A stretch of 64,000 nucleotides of DNA from Solimonas thermocellulolyticum. GTDB lineage: Bacteria; Pseudomonadota; Gammaproteobacteria; Nevskiales; Nevskiaceae. The stretch spans positions 1 to 64,000 of the forward strand of contig NZ_JBEPIJ010000008.1 of the NCBI RefSeq assembly GCF_040327995.1, read 5' to 3'. Positions 51,775 through 61,152 of this stretch are shown here, piece by piece (within the stretch, counting starts at the first letter, position 1; each line of letters begins with the position of its first letter). The notes beneath the pieces are model-generated. The model saw nothing but the letters and a program-made list of their open reading frames with translations. It did not search any database and had not been told where the DNA came from. The position numbers and the translations under genes are program-made.

Positions 51775-53079
51775 ATGTTCGAGCGTCCCCAAGCCGGTCA
51801 AAAGGCGCTGCTGGTCCACCTCGAGTTTCCCGGTGCGGACTTCGCTGCGGAGCGCGCCGAGTTCGTCGAGCTGGCGCGTTCCGCCGGCGCCGAAGTCCTC
51901 GATGTGATCGGCGGCAGCCGCCGTCAGCCGGATCCGGGACTGTTCGTCGGCAGCGGCAAGGCCGAGGAGATCGCCGCCGCCGTCGCCGCCAAATGCGCAG
52001 AGCTGGTGATTCTGAATCACACGCTCAGCCCGAGCCAGGAGCGCAATCTCGAACGCGTGCTCAAGGCGCGCGTGCTCGATCGCACCGGTCTGATCCTCGA
52101 CATCTTCGCGACGCGCGCACGCTCGCACGAAGGCAAGCTGCAGGTCGAGCTGGCCCAGCTCCAGCACATGGCGACGCGTCTCGTGCGCGGCTGGACCCAC
52201 CTCGAGCGTCAACGCGGCGGCATCGGTCTGCGCGGTCCCGGTGAAACCCAGCTCGAAACCGACCGCCGCCTGATCCGCGTGCGCATCGGCGCGCTCAAGC
52301 GCCAGCTCGACGCGGTGCGCAGCCGTCGCGAACGTTCGCGCATCGCGCGCGGTCGTCGCCAAGTGCCGACGGTGTCGCTGGTCGGTTACACCAACGCCGG
52401 CAAGTCGACGCTGTTCAATGCGCTGACCGGCGAGGCCGCGTTTGCGTCGAGCCAGTTGTTCGCGACGCTGGATACGACGGTGCGGCGCATGCCGCTGCAG
52501 TCGGGGGAGCCGGTGGTGGTTGCCGACACCGTTGGCTTCATCCGCGATCTGCCGCACGATCTGGTCGCGGCATTTCGCGCGACGCTCGAAGAGGCGCGCG
52601 ACGCCGCGCTGCTGCTGCACGTGATCGACGCGGCCGATCCGGAGCGCATGAGTCGCATCAACCAGGTGCAGTCGGTGCTCGACGAGATCGGCGCGGCGCA
52701 GGCGCCGGTACTGGAAGTGTTCAACAAGATCGACTTGCGCGCCGAGGAGCTGCCGCGTGTGGACCGCGACGAGCAGGGCGTGGCCCGCCGCGTCTATGTA
52801 TCGGCCCGCACCGGCGCAGGTCTCGATTTACTGCGCGCGGCGGTGGCCGAGCGCCTGGCGCTGGCGCCGCAGGTGCGCGAGCTGGTGCTGCCGGTGAGCG
52901 CTGCGCGGTTGCGCGCGCAACTGTTCGCACAGCGCGCGGTGCTCGAGGAGCACACGGCAGAAGACGGCAGCTTCCGGCTCAAGGTTTCGCTGCCGCCCGC
53001 GCAGTTACGCAGGCTGTTCTGCGCGGCCGGGTTGGACGATCCGACCCAAACCGCAGCGACGGGCGCACCCGTCTGCTGA
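51775..53079 (+). CDS. hflX: Ribosome-associated GTPase HflX
   Basis: This 434-residue GTPase splits stalled ribosomes. N-terminal HflX domain with SGKAEEIAAAV and ERNLERVLKARVLDRTGLIL; GGIGLRGPGETQLETDRR; G1 GYTNAGKSTLFNAL; G3 DTVGFIRDLPH; G4 NKIDL. Length typical. Confidence 0.97.
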   Translation: MFERPQAGQKALLVHLEFPGADFAAERAEFVELARSAGAEVLDVIGGSRRQPDPGLFVGSGKAEEIAAAVAAKCAELVILNHTLSPSQERNLERVLKARVLDRTGLILDIFATRARSHEGKLQVELAQLQHMATRLVRGWTHLERQRGGIGLRGPGETQLETDRRLIRVRIGALKRQLDAVRSRRERSRIARGRRQVPTVSLVGYTNAGKSTLFNALTGEAAFASSQLFATLDTTVRRMPLQSGEPVVVADTVGFIRDLPHDLVAAFRATLEEARDAALLLHVIDAADPERMSRINQVQSVLDEIGAAQAPVLEVFNKIDLRAEELPRVDRDEQGVARRVYVSARTGAGLDLLRAAVAERLALAPQVRELVLPVSAARLRAQLFAQRAVLEEHTAEDGSFRLKVSLPPAQLRRLFCAAGLDDPTQTAATGAPVC

Positions 53080-53216
53080 AGACGCCGAGGCGCGCCGGGC
53101 TGTTAGAATCCGCCCTGTTTGGCCTGCTGATGCGACGCCCGGTGCGTCGACGGCGTCGAAGCCTGCAGCGCCCCGGTACAACCAGATTCTCCCATCGGAC
53201 TTTTTCGGAGTAGGCA

Positions 53217-54365
53217 ATGGCCTGGAATGAGCCGGGACCCGGTCGCGATCCATGGAACCAGGGGCCCAAGCGCGGCGAAGGTCCGCCGGATCTCGACGAA
53301 ATGCTCAAGCGCATCAAGTCCCGTCTCGGCGGCGGCCGTGGCGGTAGCGGCGGTGGTGGCGGCAAATCGGCGCCGCCGCTGCCCAGCGGCCTGATCGGTC
53401 TGGTCATCGCGGCGCTGGCGCTGCTGTGGGCGGCCTCGGGGTTCTATGTGGTCGACGAACAGGAGCAGGCGGTCGTGCTGCGCTTCGGCAAGCATGTCGC
53501 GACCACCGATGCCGGCCTGCATTGGCGCATGCCGTGGCCCATCGAGAAGGAGGAAATCGTCAACGTCACCGGCGTGCGTGCCACGCGTGACCGTGCGACG
53601 ATGCTTACCCAGGACGAGAACATCGTCGATCTCGAACTCACGGTCCAGTACCGCGTGTCGGATGTCAACGCTTACGTGTTTCACGTGGCCGATCCCGACA
53701 TGACGATCCGACAGGCGACCAAATCCTCCGTGCGCGAGGTCGTCGGACAGTCGCGCATGGACTTCATCCTGACCGAGGGTCGCGAAGAAATCGCCAATCG
53801 CACCAAGGTGCTGTTGCAAGAGCGTATGGACGAGTACGGCACCGGTCTGGTCGTGACTGAGGTCAATCTGCAGCAGGCGCAGCCGCCGGAGCCGGTGCAG
53901 GCCGCATTCGCCGACGCGATCAAGGCGCGTGAGGATCAGGAGCGCCTGAAGAACGAAGCCGAGGCCTACGCCAACGATCGTCTGCCCAAGGCGCGCGGTG
54001 CGGCGGCGCGCCAGATCGAGGAGGCCACCGCCTACCGCGACCAGGTCATCGCCAAGGCCCAAGGCGATGCGTCGCGCTTCACGCAGTTGCTGGCCGAGTA
54101 CCGCAAGGCGCCCAAGGTCACACGCGAGCGTCTGTATCTGGATGCGATGAGCGAGGTCTACGGTGGCAACAGCAAGGTGCTGATCGATGTCGATGGCGGT
54201 GCGCCGATGCTCTATCTACCCCTTGACCAGTTGATACGTCGCCAAGACGCCACCGCCGGTACTGAACCCGTCGTCTCACCGTCGGCGCCGGCCCGCAGCA
54301 GCGGCAGCGGTGGCGGCAGCAGTGGCGGCATGGATGGCCTGCGTTCGCGCGAGAGGGGACGTTAA
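53217..54365 (+). CDS. hflK: FtsH protease regulator subunit HflK
   Basis: This 382-residue SPFH/band-7 inner-membrane protein has a Gly/Ser-rich cytosolic N-terminus, TM at about 61-80 and then the periplasmic SPFH domain (VVDEQEQAVVLRFGKHV...). HflKC wraps FtsH hexamers. It is preceded by a TGTTAGAAT extended -10 at about 53101-53109 and a 137-bp leader, so it may have its own promoter. Its stop is contiguous with the hflC ATG. Confidence 0.95.
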   Translation: MAWNEPGPGRDPWNQGPKRGEGPPDLDEMLKRIKSRLGGGRGGSGGGGGKSAPPLPSGLIGLVIAALALLWAASGFYVVDEQEQAVVLRFGKHVATTDAGLHWRMPWPIEKEEIVNVTGVRATRDRATMLTQDENIVDLELTVQYRVSDVNAYVFHVADPDMTIRQATKSSVREVVGQSRMDFILTEGREEIANRTKVLLQERMDEYGTGLVVTEVNLQQAQPPEPVQAAFADAIKAREDQERLKNEAEAYANDRLPKARGAAARQIEEATAYRDQVIAKAQGDASRFTQLLAEYRKAPKVTRERLYLDAMSEVYGGNSKVLIDVDGGAPMLYLPLDQLIRRQDATAGTEPVVSPSAPARSSGSGGGSSGGMDGLRSRERGR

Positions 54366-55235
54366 ATGAGAAACACCAGTCCGATGGTCATCGCGATGGC
54401 CGCGATCGCGGTCCTGTTCGTGGTGTCGAACTCCCTGTTCATCGTCGATCAGCGCGAACGTGCGGTGCTGTTCCAGGTCGGCCAGTTGAAGGGCGCCGGC
54501 TTCGCGCCCGGTCTGCACGTGAAGATTCCGTTCTTCCAGACCGTGCGCAAGTTCGACGGTCGCATCTTGACGCTCGACAATCAGACCGAAAACTTTTTGA
54601 CGTCGGAGAAGAAGAACGTCGAGGTCGACTTCTTCGTCAAATGGCGGATCGCCGATGCCGCGGTGTACTACCGCGCAACCGGCGGCCAGGAACTGGTCGC
54701 ACTCGATCGCCTCGCCGCGATCGTCAACCGCGGCCTGCGCGACGAGTTTGGCTCGCGCACCATCCAACAGGCGGTGTCGGACGAACGCGACGCGATCATG
54801 GAGGAGCTCGAGGCCAAGATCGAGCCCAACGTCGCCGAGCTGGGCATAGAGGTCGTCGACGTACGCCTCAAGGCGATCAACCTACCGCAGTCGGTCAGCG
54901 AGTCGGTGTACGACCGTATGCGCGCCGAGCGTGCGCGTGTGGCCTCTGATCTGCGCGCCCGCGGCGCCGAAGAGGCGGAGAAGATCCGCGCCGAAGCCGA
55001 TCGCCTCGCACAAGTCACGCTGGCCAATGCCTACAAGACCGCCGAAGAGCTGCGCGGCGAGGGTGATGCCAAGGCGGCCGAGATCTACGCCAAGGCCTAC
55101 AGCCAGGACGCGGAGTTCTACAGCTTCTATCGCTCGCTCAACGTCTACCGCAGCAGTTTCGCCGAGGGGCGCGACGTCCTGGTACTCGAACCCGACTCGG
55201 CGTTCTTCAAGCACTTCCACGGCGGCGCACCGTGA
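54366..55235 (+). CDS. hflC: FtsH protease regulator subunit HflC
   Basis: This 289-residue SPFH protein has an N-terminal TM (about 6-27) and the FIVDQRERAVLFQVGQLKG band-7 start. Long coiled-coil (MRAERARVASDLRARGAEEA) and SFYRSLNVYRSSFAEGRDV near the end are HflC signatures. It partners HflK and abuts it without a gap. Confidence 0.96.
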   Translation: MRNTSPMVIAMAAIAVLFVVSNSLFIVDQRERAVLFQVGQLKGAGFAPGLHVKIPFFQTVRKFDGRILTLDNQTENFLTSEKKNVEVDFFVKWRIADAAVYYRATGGQELVALDRLAAIVNRGLRDEFGSRTIQQAVSDERDAIMEELEAKIEPNVAELGIEVVDVRLKAINLPQSVSESVYDRMRAERARVASDLRARGAEEAEKIRAEADRLAQVTLANAYKTAEELRGEGDAKAAEIYAKAYSQDAEFYSFYRSLNVYRSSFAEGRDVLVLEPDSAFFKHFHGGAP

Positions 55236-55429
55236 CGGTCGACTGGGGCGAGCTGATTCGCGCCCTCGGCCTGGTGATGGTGATCGAGGGCCTGATGCCG
55301 TTCGCGATGCCGTCACGCTGGCGCAGCATGCTGCTGACGATCGCGCAGTTCGACAGTCGTGCGCTGCGGCTGATGGGCGCCTGCAGTATCGGCGCTGGCC
55401 TGCTGGTGCTCCATCTCGTGCAAGGTTGA
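55232..55429 (+). CDS. DUF2065 (YjeT-like) membrane protein
   Basis: This 65-residue protein, GTG start inside the hflC stop codon, has two TM segments: ALGLVMVIEGLMPFAMP and LMGACSIGAGLLVLHLV. DUF2065 genes are conserved after hflC; function unknown. Two bases separate it from hisZ. Confidence 0.88.
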   Translation: MTVDWGELIRALGLVMVIEGLMPFAMPSRWRSMLLTIAQFDSRALRLMGACSIGAGLLVLHLVQG

Positions 55430-55431
55430 GG

Positions 55432-56442
55432 ATGCTCGACGAACAGTGGATGCTGCCCGAAGGCGTCGACGAGACGTTGCCGCCGCTGGCCTGGCAGCTG
55501 GAAACGCTGCGGCGCAAGCTGCTCGATCACTACCGCAAGAGCGGCTATGAGCTGATCCTGCCGCCGCTGATCGAGCATCTCGATACCCTGCTGACCGGCA
55601 CCGCGCAGGGCCTTGCGCGGCAGACCTTCAAGCTCACCGATCCGGCCAGCGGCCGGCTGCTCGGGCTGCGCGCCGACATGACGCCGCAGGCCGCGCGCAT
55701 CGCTGCGCGCCGCTACGCCGATAGGCCGACCGTGCGCCTGTGTTACATCGGCTCCGTGCTGCGTACCGAACCCGACAACCTGGGCGGTCCGCGCTCGCCG
55801 CGCCAGGTCGGCTGCGAGCTGTTCGGTGTGCCGGGGATCGAAGGGGATCTAGAGGTGCTGCAACTGCTGCGCAGTACGCTGCACCTCGCCGGCGTGCGCA
55901 AGCTGCACCTCGATTTGGGGCACGTGGGCATCTATCGCGCGCTGACGGCGCGCATCGGCCTCGACGCCGACGACGAATCGGCGCTGTTCGACATCCTGCA
56001 GCGCAAGTCGCACCCGGATCTCGCAGATTTTGCGCGCGCACGTGGCCTCAAGCCCCGCCAGGCGGCTGCGATCTCGCAATTGATGGATCTCAACGGCGAT
56101 ACCTCGGTGCTCGCGCGTGCGCGCGACGCGCTCAAGGCTGGCGGCGACGAGGTCGCTGCCGCGCTCGATCTTTTGCAGCGTATCGTCGATGAGTTGCAGC
56201 GCGTCGCGCCGCGGCTCGACATCCACTTGGATCTGGCCGAGCTGCGCGGCTACCGCTATCACACCGGTATCGTCTTCGCCGCTTTCGTGCCCGGTCATGG
56301 CCGTGAGATCGCGCGCGGCGGGCGCTATGACGGTGTCGGCGCGGTGTTCGGCGCGGCGCGACCCGCAACCGGCTTTTCGGCGGATTTGAACGAACTGCTG
56401 CGGTTGGGTACGCAGCGTCAATCGAGAACCAAGCATGGGTGA
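55432..56442 (+). CDS. hisZ: ATP phosphoribosyltransferase regulatory subunit HisZ
   Basis: This 336-residue class II tRNA-synthetase-like protein is required by short-form HisG. Blocks: LLDHYRKSGYELILPPLIEH, LADMTPQAARIAARR-type LRADMTPQAARIAAR and the FAAFVPGHGREIARGGRYDG motif. Catalytic HisRS residues are not kept, as usual for HisZ. Placement between hflC-DUF2065 and purA is conserved. The stop (TGA 56440-56442) overlaps an ATGGGT that copies the purA start. Confidence 0.95.
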   Translation: MLDEQWMLPEGVDETLPPLAWQLETLRRKLLDHYRKSGYELILPPLIEHLDTLLTGTAQGLARQTFKLTDPASGRLLGLRADMTPQAARIAARRYADRPTVRLCYIGSVLRTEPDNLGGPRSPRQVGCELFGVPGIEGDLEVLQLLRSTLHLAGVRKLHLDLGHVGIYRALTARIGLDADDESALFDILQRKSHPDLADFARARGLKPRQAAAISQLMDLNGDTSVLARARDALKAGGDEVAAALDLLQRIVDELQRVAPRLDIHLDLAELRGYRYHTGIVFAAFVPGHGREIARGGRYDGVGAVFGAARPATGFSADLNELLRLGTQRQSRTKHG

Positions 56443-56542
56443 GTCCGTGGCGATCATCGGCGCCCCGGGGCCGAGTTTCGTCCCGGCCGTGGACGATGCG
56501 GGGTATCGCCCCATTGGGCGCAGGAGCACGCAGCATGGGTAA
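56435..56542 (+). other. 35-codon upstream ORF carrying a copy of the purA start
   Basis: Starting at ATG 56435 (inside the hisZ end), the frame reads MGESVAIIGAPGPSF... and stops at TAA 56540-56542, eight bases into purA. The first 31 nt match the purA start (56535-56565) with three mismatches. It could be a leader peptide coupling hisZ and purA translation, or a duplication scar. Confidence 0.45.
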
Positions 56543-56575
56543 GTCCGTAGTGATCATCGGCGCCCAATGGGGCGA
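56506..56575 (+). promoter_or_regulatory. Perfect 16-bp inverted repeat enclosing the purA RBS and start
   Basis: TCGCCCCATTGGGCGC (56506-56521) and GCGCCCAATGGGGCGA (56560-56575) are exact complements. The 38-nt loop contains AGGAG (56522-56526) and the purA ATG (56535). In mRNA this would be a long GC-rich hairpin presenting or hiding the ribosome site, depending on folding kinetics. The downstream arm is purA codons 9-14. Confidence 0.6.
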
Positions 56576-57827
56576 CGAAGGGAAGGGTAAGGTCGTCGAC
56601 CTGCTGACCGACCGCGTCCAGGCGGTCGCGCGCTTTCAAGGCGGTCACAACGCCGGGCACACACTGGTCATCAACGGCGTCAAGACCGCGCTGAACCTGA
56701 TTCCGTCCGGCATCATGCGCCCCGGCGTCGCCTGCCTGATCGGCAATGGCGTGGTGCTCTCGCTGCCACATCTGCTCGCCGAGATCGAAAAGGTCGAGGC
56801 CACCGGCGCGTCGGTGCGCGACCGCCTGCGCATCTCCGAAGCGGCGCCGCTGGTCCTGCCCGTGCACGCGCAGCTCGATCAGGCGCGCGAACACGCGCGC
56901 GGTGAGGCCAAGATCGGTACCACTGGCAAAGGCATCGGCCCAGCTTACGAGGACAAGGTCGCGCGTCGCGCGGTGCGCGTCGGCGATCTATTCCATCGCG
57001 AACAGCTCGCAGCCAAGCTCGGCGAGCTGCTCGCGTACCACAACTTCGTGCTGCAGAACTACTTCAAGCAGGAGCCGGTCGATTTCCAACGCACACTCGA
57101 TGATCTGCTCGGCTACGCCGAAGTCATCCGGCCGATGGTCGCGGACGTCACCGAGCTGCTGCGTCAGCATCTGCAACGTGGCGACAACGTGCTGTTCGAA
57201 GGCGCGCAGGGCGCGCTGCTCGATGTCGATCACGGCACTTATCCGTTCGTGACATCGAGCAACACCACCGCTGGCGGCGCGGCCACCGGTACTGGCGTCG
57301 GCCCGCGCGAGCTGAATTACGTGCTCGGCATCGTCAAAGCCTACGCGACGCGGGTCGGTTCCGGCCCGTTTCCGACCGAGCTGGACGACGACATCGGCCA
57401 GCACATTCGCGACAAGGGCGCCGAGTACGGCACCGTGACCAGGCGTCCGCGGCGCTGTGGCTGGTTCGATGCGGTCGCGGCGCGGCGCTCGATCTTCAAC
57501 AACAGCGTCAGCGGCCTGTGTGTGACCAAACTCGACGTGCTCGATGCGCTCGACGTGATCCGCATCTGCACCGGCTACAAGGTCGACGGCAGGCCGGTCG
57601 AAGTGCCGCCCATCGGCGCCGAGGGGTTGGCGAAGGTCGAGCCGATCTACGAGGAGCTGCCCGGCTGGAAGTCCAATACTTACGGCGTGAAGCGTTTCGG
57701 CGATCTTCCCGAGAAGGCGCGCAACTACCTCCGTCGTATCGAAGAGGTCACCGGCGTCGAGCTCGCGATCGTGTCCACCGGCCCCGATCGTGAACACACC
57801 ATGGTGCTGCGCAATCCGTTCGATTGA
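56535..57827 (+). CDS. purA: Adenylosuccinate synthetase
   Basis: This 430-residue enzyme makes adenylosuccinate from IMP and aspartate using GTP. VVIIGAQWGDEGKGKVVDLL with FQGGHNAGHTLVI at the N-terminus; TTGKGIGPAYEDK; RPRRCGWFDAVAARRS; all intact. Starts MGKSVVIIGA at 56535 after AGGAG. Initiation region is unusual (inverted repeat and upstream copy). Confidence 0.98.
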   Translation: MGKSVVIIGAQWGDEGKGKVVDLLTDRVQAVARFQGGHNAGHTLVINGVKTALNLIPSGIMRPGVACLIGNGVVLSLPHLLAEIEKVEATGASVRDRLRISEAAPLVLPVHAQLDQAREHARGEAKIGTTGKGIGPAYEDKVARRAVRVGDLFHREQLAAKLGELLAYHNFVLQNYFKQEPVDFQRTLDDLLGYAEVIRPMVADVTELLRQHLQRGDNVLFEGAQGALLDVDHGTYPFVTSSNTTAGGAATGTGVGPRELNYVLGIVKAYATRVGSGPFPTELDDDIGQHIRDKGAEYGTVTRRPRRCGWFDAVAARRSIFNNSVSGLCVTKLDVLDALDVIRICTGYKVDGRPVEVPPIGAEGLAKVEPIYEELPGWKSNTYGVKRFGDLPEKARNYLRRIEEVTGVELAIVSTGPDREHTMVLRNPFD

Positions 57828-57909
57828 GCCACTGCCGCCGGCGCGCGATCCGCTGCGGCTTGCGCGCCGGTCTGCCACGCTGGCATTGCGGCGGGCAAAG
57901 CCAGACACT

Positions 57910-57940
57910 AAAAAAGGCCGACCGCAGGGTCAGCCTTTTT
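57910..57940. terminator. Bidirectional terminator between purA and tRNA-Leu
   Basis: A-rich 5' flank, stem GGCCGACC / GGGTCAGCC with one mismatch, three-base loop and T run (57936-57940). The A run (57910-57915) gives the T tract for the opposite strand, so it can end purA (plus) and tRNA-Leu (minus). Confidence 0.85.
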
Positions 57941-57951
57941 CGAGATTCAAA

Positions 57952-58036
57952 TGGTGCCGAGAAGAGGACTCGAACCTCCACGGTGTTACCCGCCAGTACC
58001 TGAAACTGGTGCGTCTACCAATTCCGCCATCTCGGC
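57952..58036 (-). tRNA. tRNA-Leu (anticodon CAG), CCA encoded
   Basis: Minus strand: acceptor GCCGAGA... pairs with TCTCGGC; D arm AATTGGTAGACGC; anticodon loop TTCAGGT (CAG); long variable arm (GCGGGTAACACCGT); T arm GAGGTTCGAGTCCTC; ACCA encoded at the 3' end (57952-57955). All class II tRNA-Leu features are present. It is transcribed towards purA and stops at the bidirectional hairpin. Confidence 0.97.
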
Positions 58037-58076
58037 TTGAGGGCGCGCATTGTGGCGACGCCCCCGACCTTTGTCA

Positions 58077-60413
58077 ATGAAACCCAAGACCCCGAAAAAA
58101 CCCAGAAAATCCAACGGAAACACCGCTGTCGCGCCGTGGCGCAGCCGTGATCCGGATTTCGCGCAGCAGGCCGAGCGCTACGCCGAGCCGATCCCCAGTC
58201 GCGAGCTCATCTTGCAGACCTTGAGCGATCACGACGGGCCGATGACGCTGGATGATCTGATCGCCAGCTTCGAGCTGCGTCGTCTTGGCGAGCAGGAGGC
58301 ACTGGCCAAGCGGCTGCAGGCCATGGTGCGCGATGGCCAGTTGGTGCAGAACCGACGCGGCGCCTACGGGCCGGTGACCGAGATGCACCTGATCGCCGGC
58401 GTGGTGCAGGCGCACCGCGACGGTTTCGGCTTCCTGATTCCCGATGCCGGCGGCGATGACGTGTTCCTGCCGCCGCGGCAGATGCGCGAGCTGATGAACG
58501 GTGACCGCGTGCTGGTGCGCGTGGTCGGTCGCGATTTCAAGGGACGCCCGGAGGGTGTGGTCGCCGAAGTGATCCAGCGCGTCACGCGCAGCGTGGTCGG
58601 ACGGCTGCACGTCGAGCAGGGCGTGTCTTACGTGATTCCGGACAACCCGCGCGTGCAGCACGATCTGCTGATTCCGCCGGAGCATCGCGGCGGTGCACAG
58701 CACGGGCAGATCGTCGTCGCCGAGATCGTGACGCCGCCGGGACGCCGCACACTGCCCATCGGGCGTGTGCAGGAGGTCGTCGGTGACTACATGGCGCCGG
58801 GCATGGAGATCGAGGCCGCGATCCGTGCGCATGGTCTGCCACGCACCTGGCCCGACGCGGTCGAGGCCGAGCTCGCGAAGATTCCGGACGAGGTACGACC
58901 GCAGGACATCAGCGATCGCGTCGATCTGCGTGATCTGCCGCTGGTGACGATCGACGGCGAGGACGCGCGCGACTTCGACGACGCCGTCTACTGCCGTCCG
59001 CAGCGCGGCGGCGTGTTCGGCAAGGGCGGCTGGACCTTGTGGGTCGCGATCGCCGACGTGTCGGCCTATGTGAAGCCGGACACGCCGCTGGACAAGGAAG
59101 CGCTCAGTCGCGGCACCTCGGTGTACTTCCCGCAGCAGGTCATCCCGATGCTGCCGGAGAAGCTGTCGAACGGCCTGTGCTCGCTCAATCCGCACGTCGA
59201 CCGTCTGTGCATGGTCTGCGAGATGCGCGTGCTGCCGGACGGCACGGTGGCCAAATCGCGTTTCTACGAGGCGGTGATGCGCTCGCAGGCGCGCCTGACC
59301 TACGACGAAGTGGCCGAGATCCTCGCGCAGCCGCAGGGGGCGCGCGCACGCGCCAACGCGGCGCTGGTGCCGCATCTTCAGGCGCTCGATGCGGTGTTCG
59401 AGGCCTTGTTCGCAGCGCGCACCGAGCGCGGCGCCATCGACTTCGATTCGACTGAGACGCGCATCGTGTTCTCGGGTGAACGCAAGATCGAACGCATCGT
59501 ACCGGTGCGGCGCAACCGCGCGCACCGTCTGATCGAGGAATGCATGATCGCGGCCAATGTGCAGGCGGCGATGTTCGTCGCCCGGCGCAAATTGCCGAGC
59601 CTCTACCGCGTGCACGAGTCCCCCGATCCGGTCAAGCTCAGAACATTGCGCGAGTTTCTGGCGCTCAAGGGTCTGTCGCTCGGCGGCGGCGACAAGCCGA
59701 CGGCGAAGGACTACAGCCGAACCATCGCGCAGCTCGCTGGACGCGACGACGCCCATCTGGTGCAGACGGTAATGCTGCGTTCGATGATGCAGGCGCGTTA
59801 CAGCCCGGACAACGTCGGCCACTTTGGACTCGCGCTGGACCATTACGCGCACTTCACTTCACCGATCCGGCGCTATCCGGACTTGCTTCTGCACCGCGCG
59901 ATCAAGCATGCCTTGGCGCGCGGCAGGGCGAGGGCCAGACGGGAGTGGTATCGCTACGATGCCGAGCGCATGCTCGCGCTCGGTGCACACTGTTCAATGA
60001 CCGAGCGCCGCGCCGACGAGGCCACGCGCGAGGTGATCACCTGGCTCAAGTGCGAGTACATGCGCCATCGCATCGGCGAGGTGTTCGAAGGGACGGTGTC
60101 CAGTGTCGCGCCCTTCGGCCTGTTCGTGGAACTGGAGGGTCTGTACATCGAAGGCTTGGTTCACGTCTCGTCGCTGCGCAACGACTACTACGAACACGAC
60201 GCGGCGGCGCAACGCCTCGTCGGCAGTCGCAGCCATACGGTCTATGCGCTCGGCGAGCGAGTGCGCGTCAAGGTGGTGCGCGTCAACCTTGACGAACGCA
60301 AGGTGGACTTGGATCTGGTCGAGGTGCTGCGGCATTCATCACGGATTAAGTCCTGCGGCTCAGAATCCGCAGCATCACGAAAATCACGTCAACGCCAGAG
60401 GAAACGTACATGA
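58077..60413 (+). CDS. rnr: Ribonuclease R
   Basis: This 778-residue 3'-5' exoribonuclease degrades structured RNA. Basic N-terminus (KPKTPKKPRKS), winged-helix (LILQTLSDHDGPMTLDDLIA), two cold-shock domains, RNB catalytic motif IDGEDARDFDDAVYC with its Asp cluster, and S1 domain (EGTVSSVAPFGLFVELEGLY) near the end. ATG 58077 is preferred. Its TGA overlaps the OmpA-type gene. Confidence 0.97.
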   Translation: MKPKTPKKPRKSNGNTAVAPWRSRDPDFAQQAERYAEPIPSRELILQTLSDHDGPMTLDDLIASFELRRLGEQEALAKRLQAMVRDGQLVQNRRGAYGPVTEMHLIAGVVQAHRDGFGFLIPDAGGDDVFLPPRQMRELMNGDRVLVRVVGRDFKGRPEGVVAEVIQRVTRSVVGRLHVEQGVSYVIPDNPRVQHDLLIPPEHRGGAQHGQIVVAEIVTPPGRRTLPIGRVQEVVGDYMAPGMEIEAAIRAHGLPRTWPDAVEAELAKIPDEVRPQDISDRVDLRDLPLVTIDGEDARDFDDAVYCRPQRGGVFGKGGWTLWVAIADVSAYVKPDTPLDKEALSRGTSVYFPQQVIPMLPEKLSNGLCSLNPHVDRLCMVCEMRVLPDGTVAKSRFYEAVMRSQARLTYDEVAEILAQPQGARARANAALVPHLQALDAVFEALFAARTERGAIDFDSTETRIVFSGERKIERIVPVRRNRAHRLIEECMIAANVQAAMFVARRKLPSLYRVHESPDPVKLRTLREFLALKGLSLGGGDKPTAKDYSRTIAQLAGRDDAHLVQTVMLRSMMQARYSPDNVGHFGLALDHYAHFTSPIRRYPDLLLHRAIKHALARGRARARREWYRYDAERMLALGAHCSMTERRADEATREVITWLKCEYMRHRIGEVFEGTVSSVAPFGLFVELEGLYIEGLVHVSSLRNDYYEHDAAAQRLVGSRSHTVYALGERVRVKVVRVNLDERKVDLDLVEVLRHSSRIKSCGSESAASRKSRQRQRKRT

Positions 60414-61105
60414 GGACCATGAAGATCGCGGTATGCGCAGCGGTCGCCGTCACGCTGGTCGGATGCGCCACGGACGATCCAAATCGTCGTGCCAAGACCG
60501 GTGCGGCGATCGGCGCGGTGGCCGGTGCGGTGCTCGGTAAGCAGGTCAGCGACGCGCGTGGTGCGCCGATCGTCGGCGCCGTCATCGGTGCGATCGCCGG
60601 TGGTGCCGTCGGCAATTACATGGACAAGCAAAAGGCCGAGCTCGAGCGTCAGCTGGCGGAGGAGGCGGCGCGCAACGAACTGCGCATCACGCAGCTTTCC
60701 GGCGACGCACTCAAGATCGGCATCGCCAGCGACGTCAGCTTCGACGTCGATAGCGCCCAGCTCAAGCCCGAGGCGCTGGCGACTTACGCCAAGATCGCCA
60801 ACGTGCTCAAGACCTACGACAAGACCGTGGTGCACATCGTCGGGCACACCGACTCCACCGGCAGCGACCAGTACAACCAAGGCCTGTCCGAGCGGCGGGC
60901 GGCTGCGGTGGCCAGCTACATGGGCGGTCAGGGGCTGCCGGGCACGCGCGTGCGCGTGGAAGGTCGCGGCGAGAGCCAGCCGATCGCCAGCAACGATACG
61001 GCCGAGGGCCGTCGGCGCAATCGGCGTGTCGATATCGTGATCAAGCCGGTGGTCGAAGGCCGGGAGCAGGAAGCCTGGACGCCGCCGCCGTATCTCGGCG
61101 CCTGA
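60410..61105 (+). CDS. OmpA-family lipoprotein with glycine-zipper
   Basis: This 231-residue protein has a lipobox LVGC (Cys19), then a glycine-zipper membrane segment (TGAAIGAVAGAVLGKQ at 30-45 and GAVIGAIAGGAVGNYMDKQ). The C-terminal OmpA peptidoglycan-binding domain contains VSFDVDSAQLKPEAL, HIVGHTDSTGSDQYNQGLSE and RVEGRGESQPIASN. YiaD-like. Overlaps the end of rnr. Confidence 0.9.
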   Translation: MRTMKIAVCAAVAVTLVGCATDDPNRRAKTGAAIGAVAGAVLGKQVSDARGAPIVGAVIGAIAGGAVGNYMDKQKAELERQLAEEAARNELRITQLSGDALKIGIASDVSFDVDSAQLKPEALATYAKIANVLKTYDKTVVHIVGHTDSTGSDQYNQGLSERRAAAVASYMGGQGLPGTRVRVEGRGESQPIASNDTAEGRRRNRRVDIVIKPVVEGREQEAWTPPPYLGA

Positions 61106-61128
61106 ACGATCTTGAGGTGCTCCCCCGA

Positions 61129-61152
61129 GACGCCCCCGGATGCGGGGGCGTC
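61129..61152 (+). terminator. 10-bp hairpin after the OmpA-type gene
   Basis: GACGCCCCCG (61129-61138) and CGGGGGCGTC (61143-61152) with a 4-nt loop; only a weak T run (CTTTG) follows. It also contains an ATG at 61140 in frame with rlmB, which makes that codon unlikely as a start. Confidence 0.55.
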
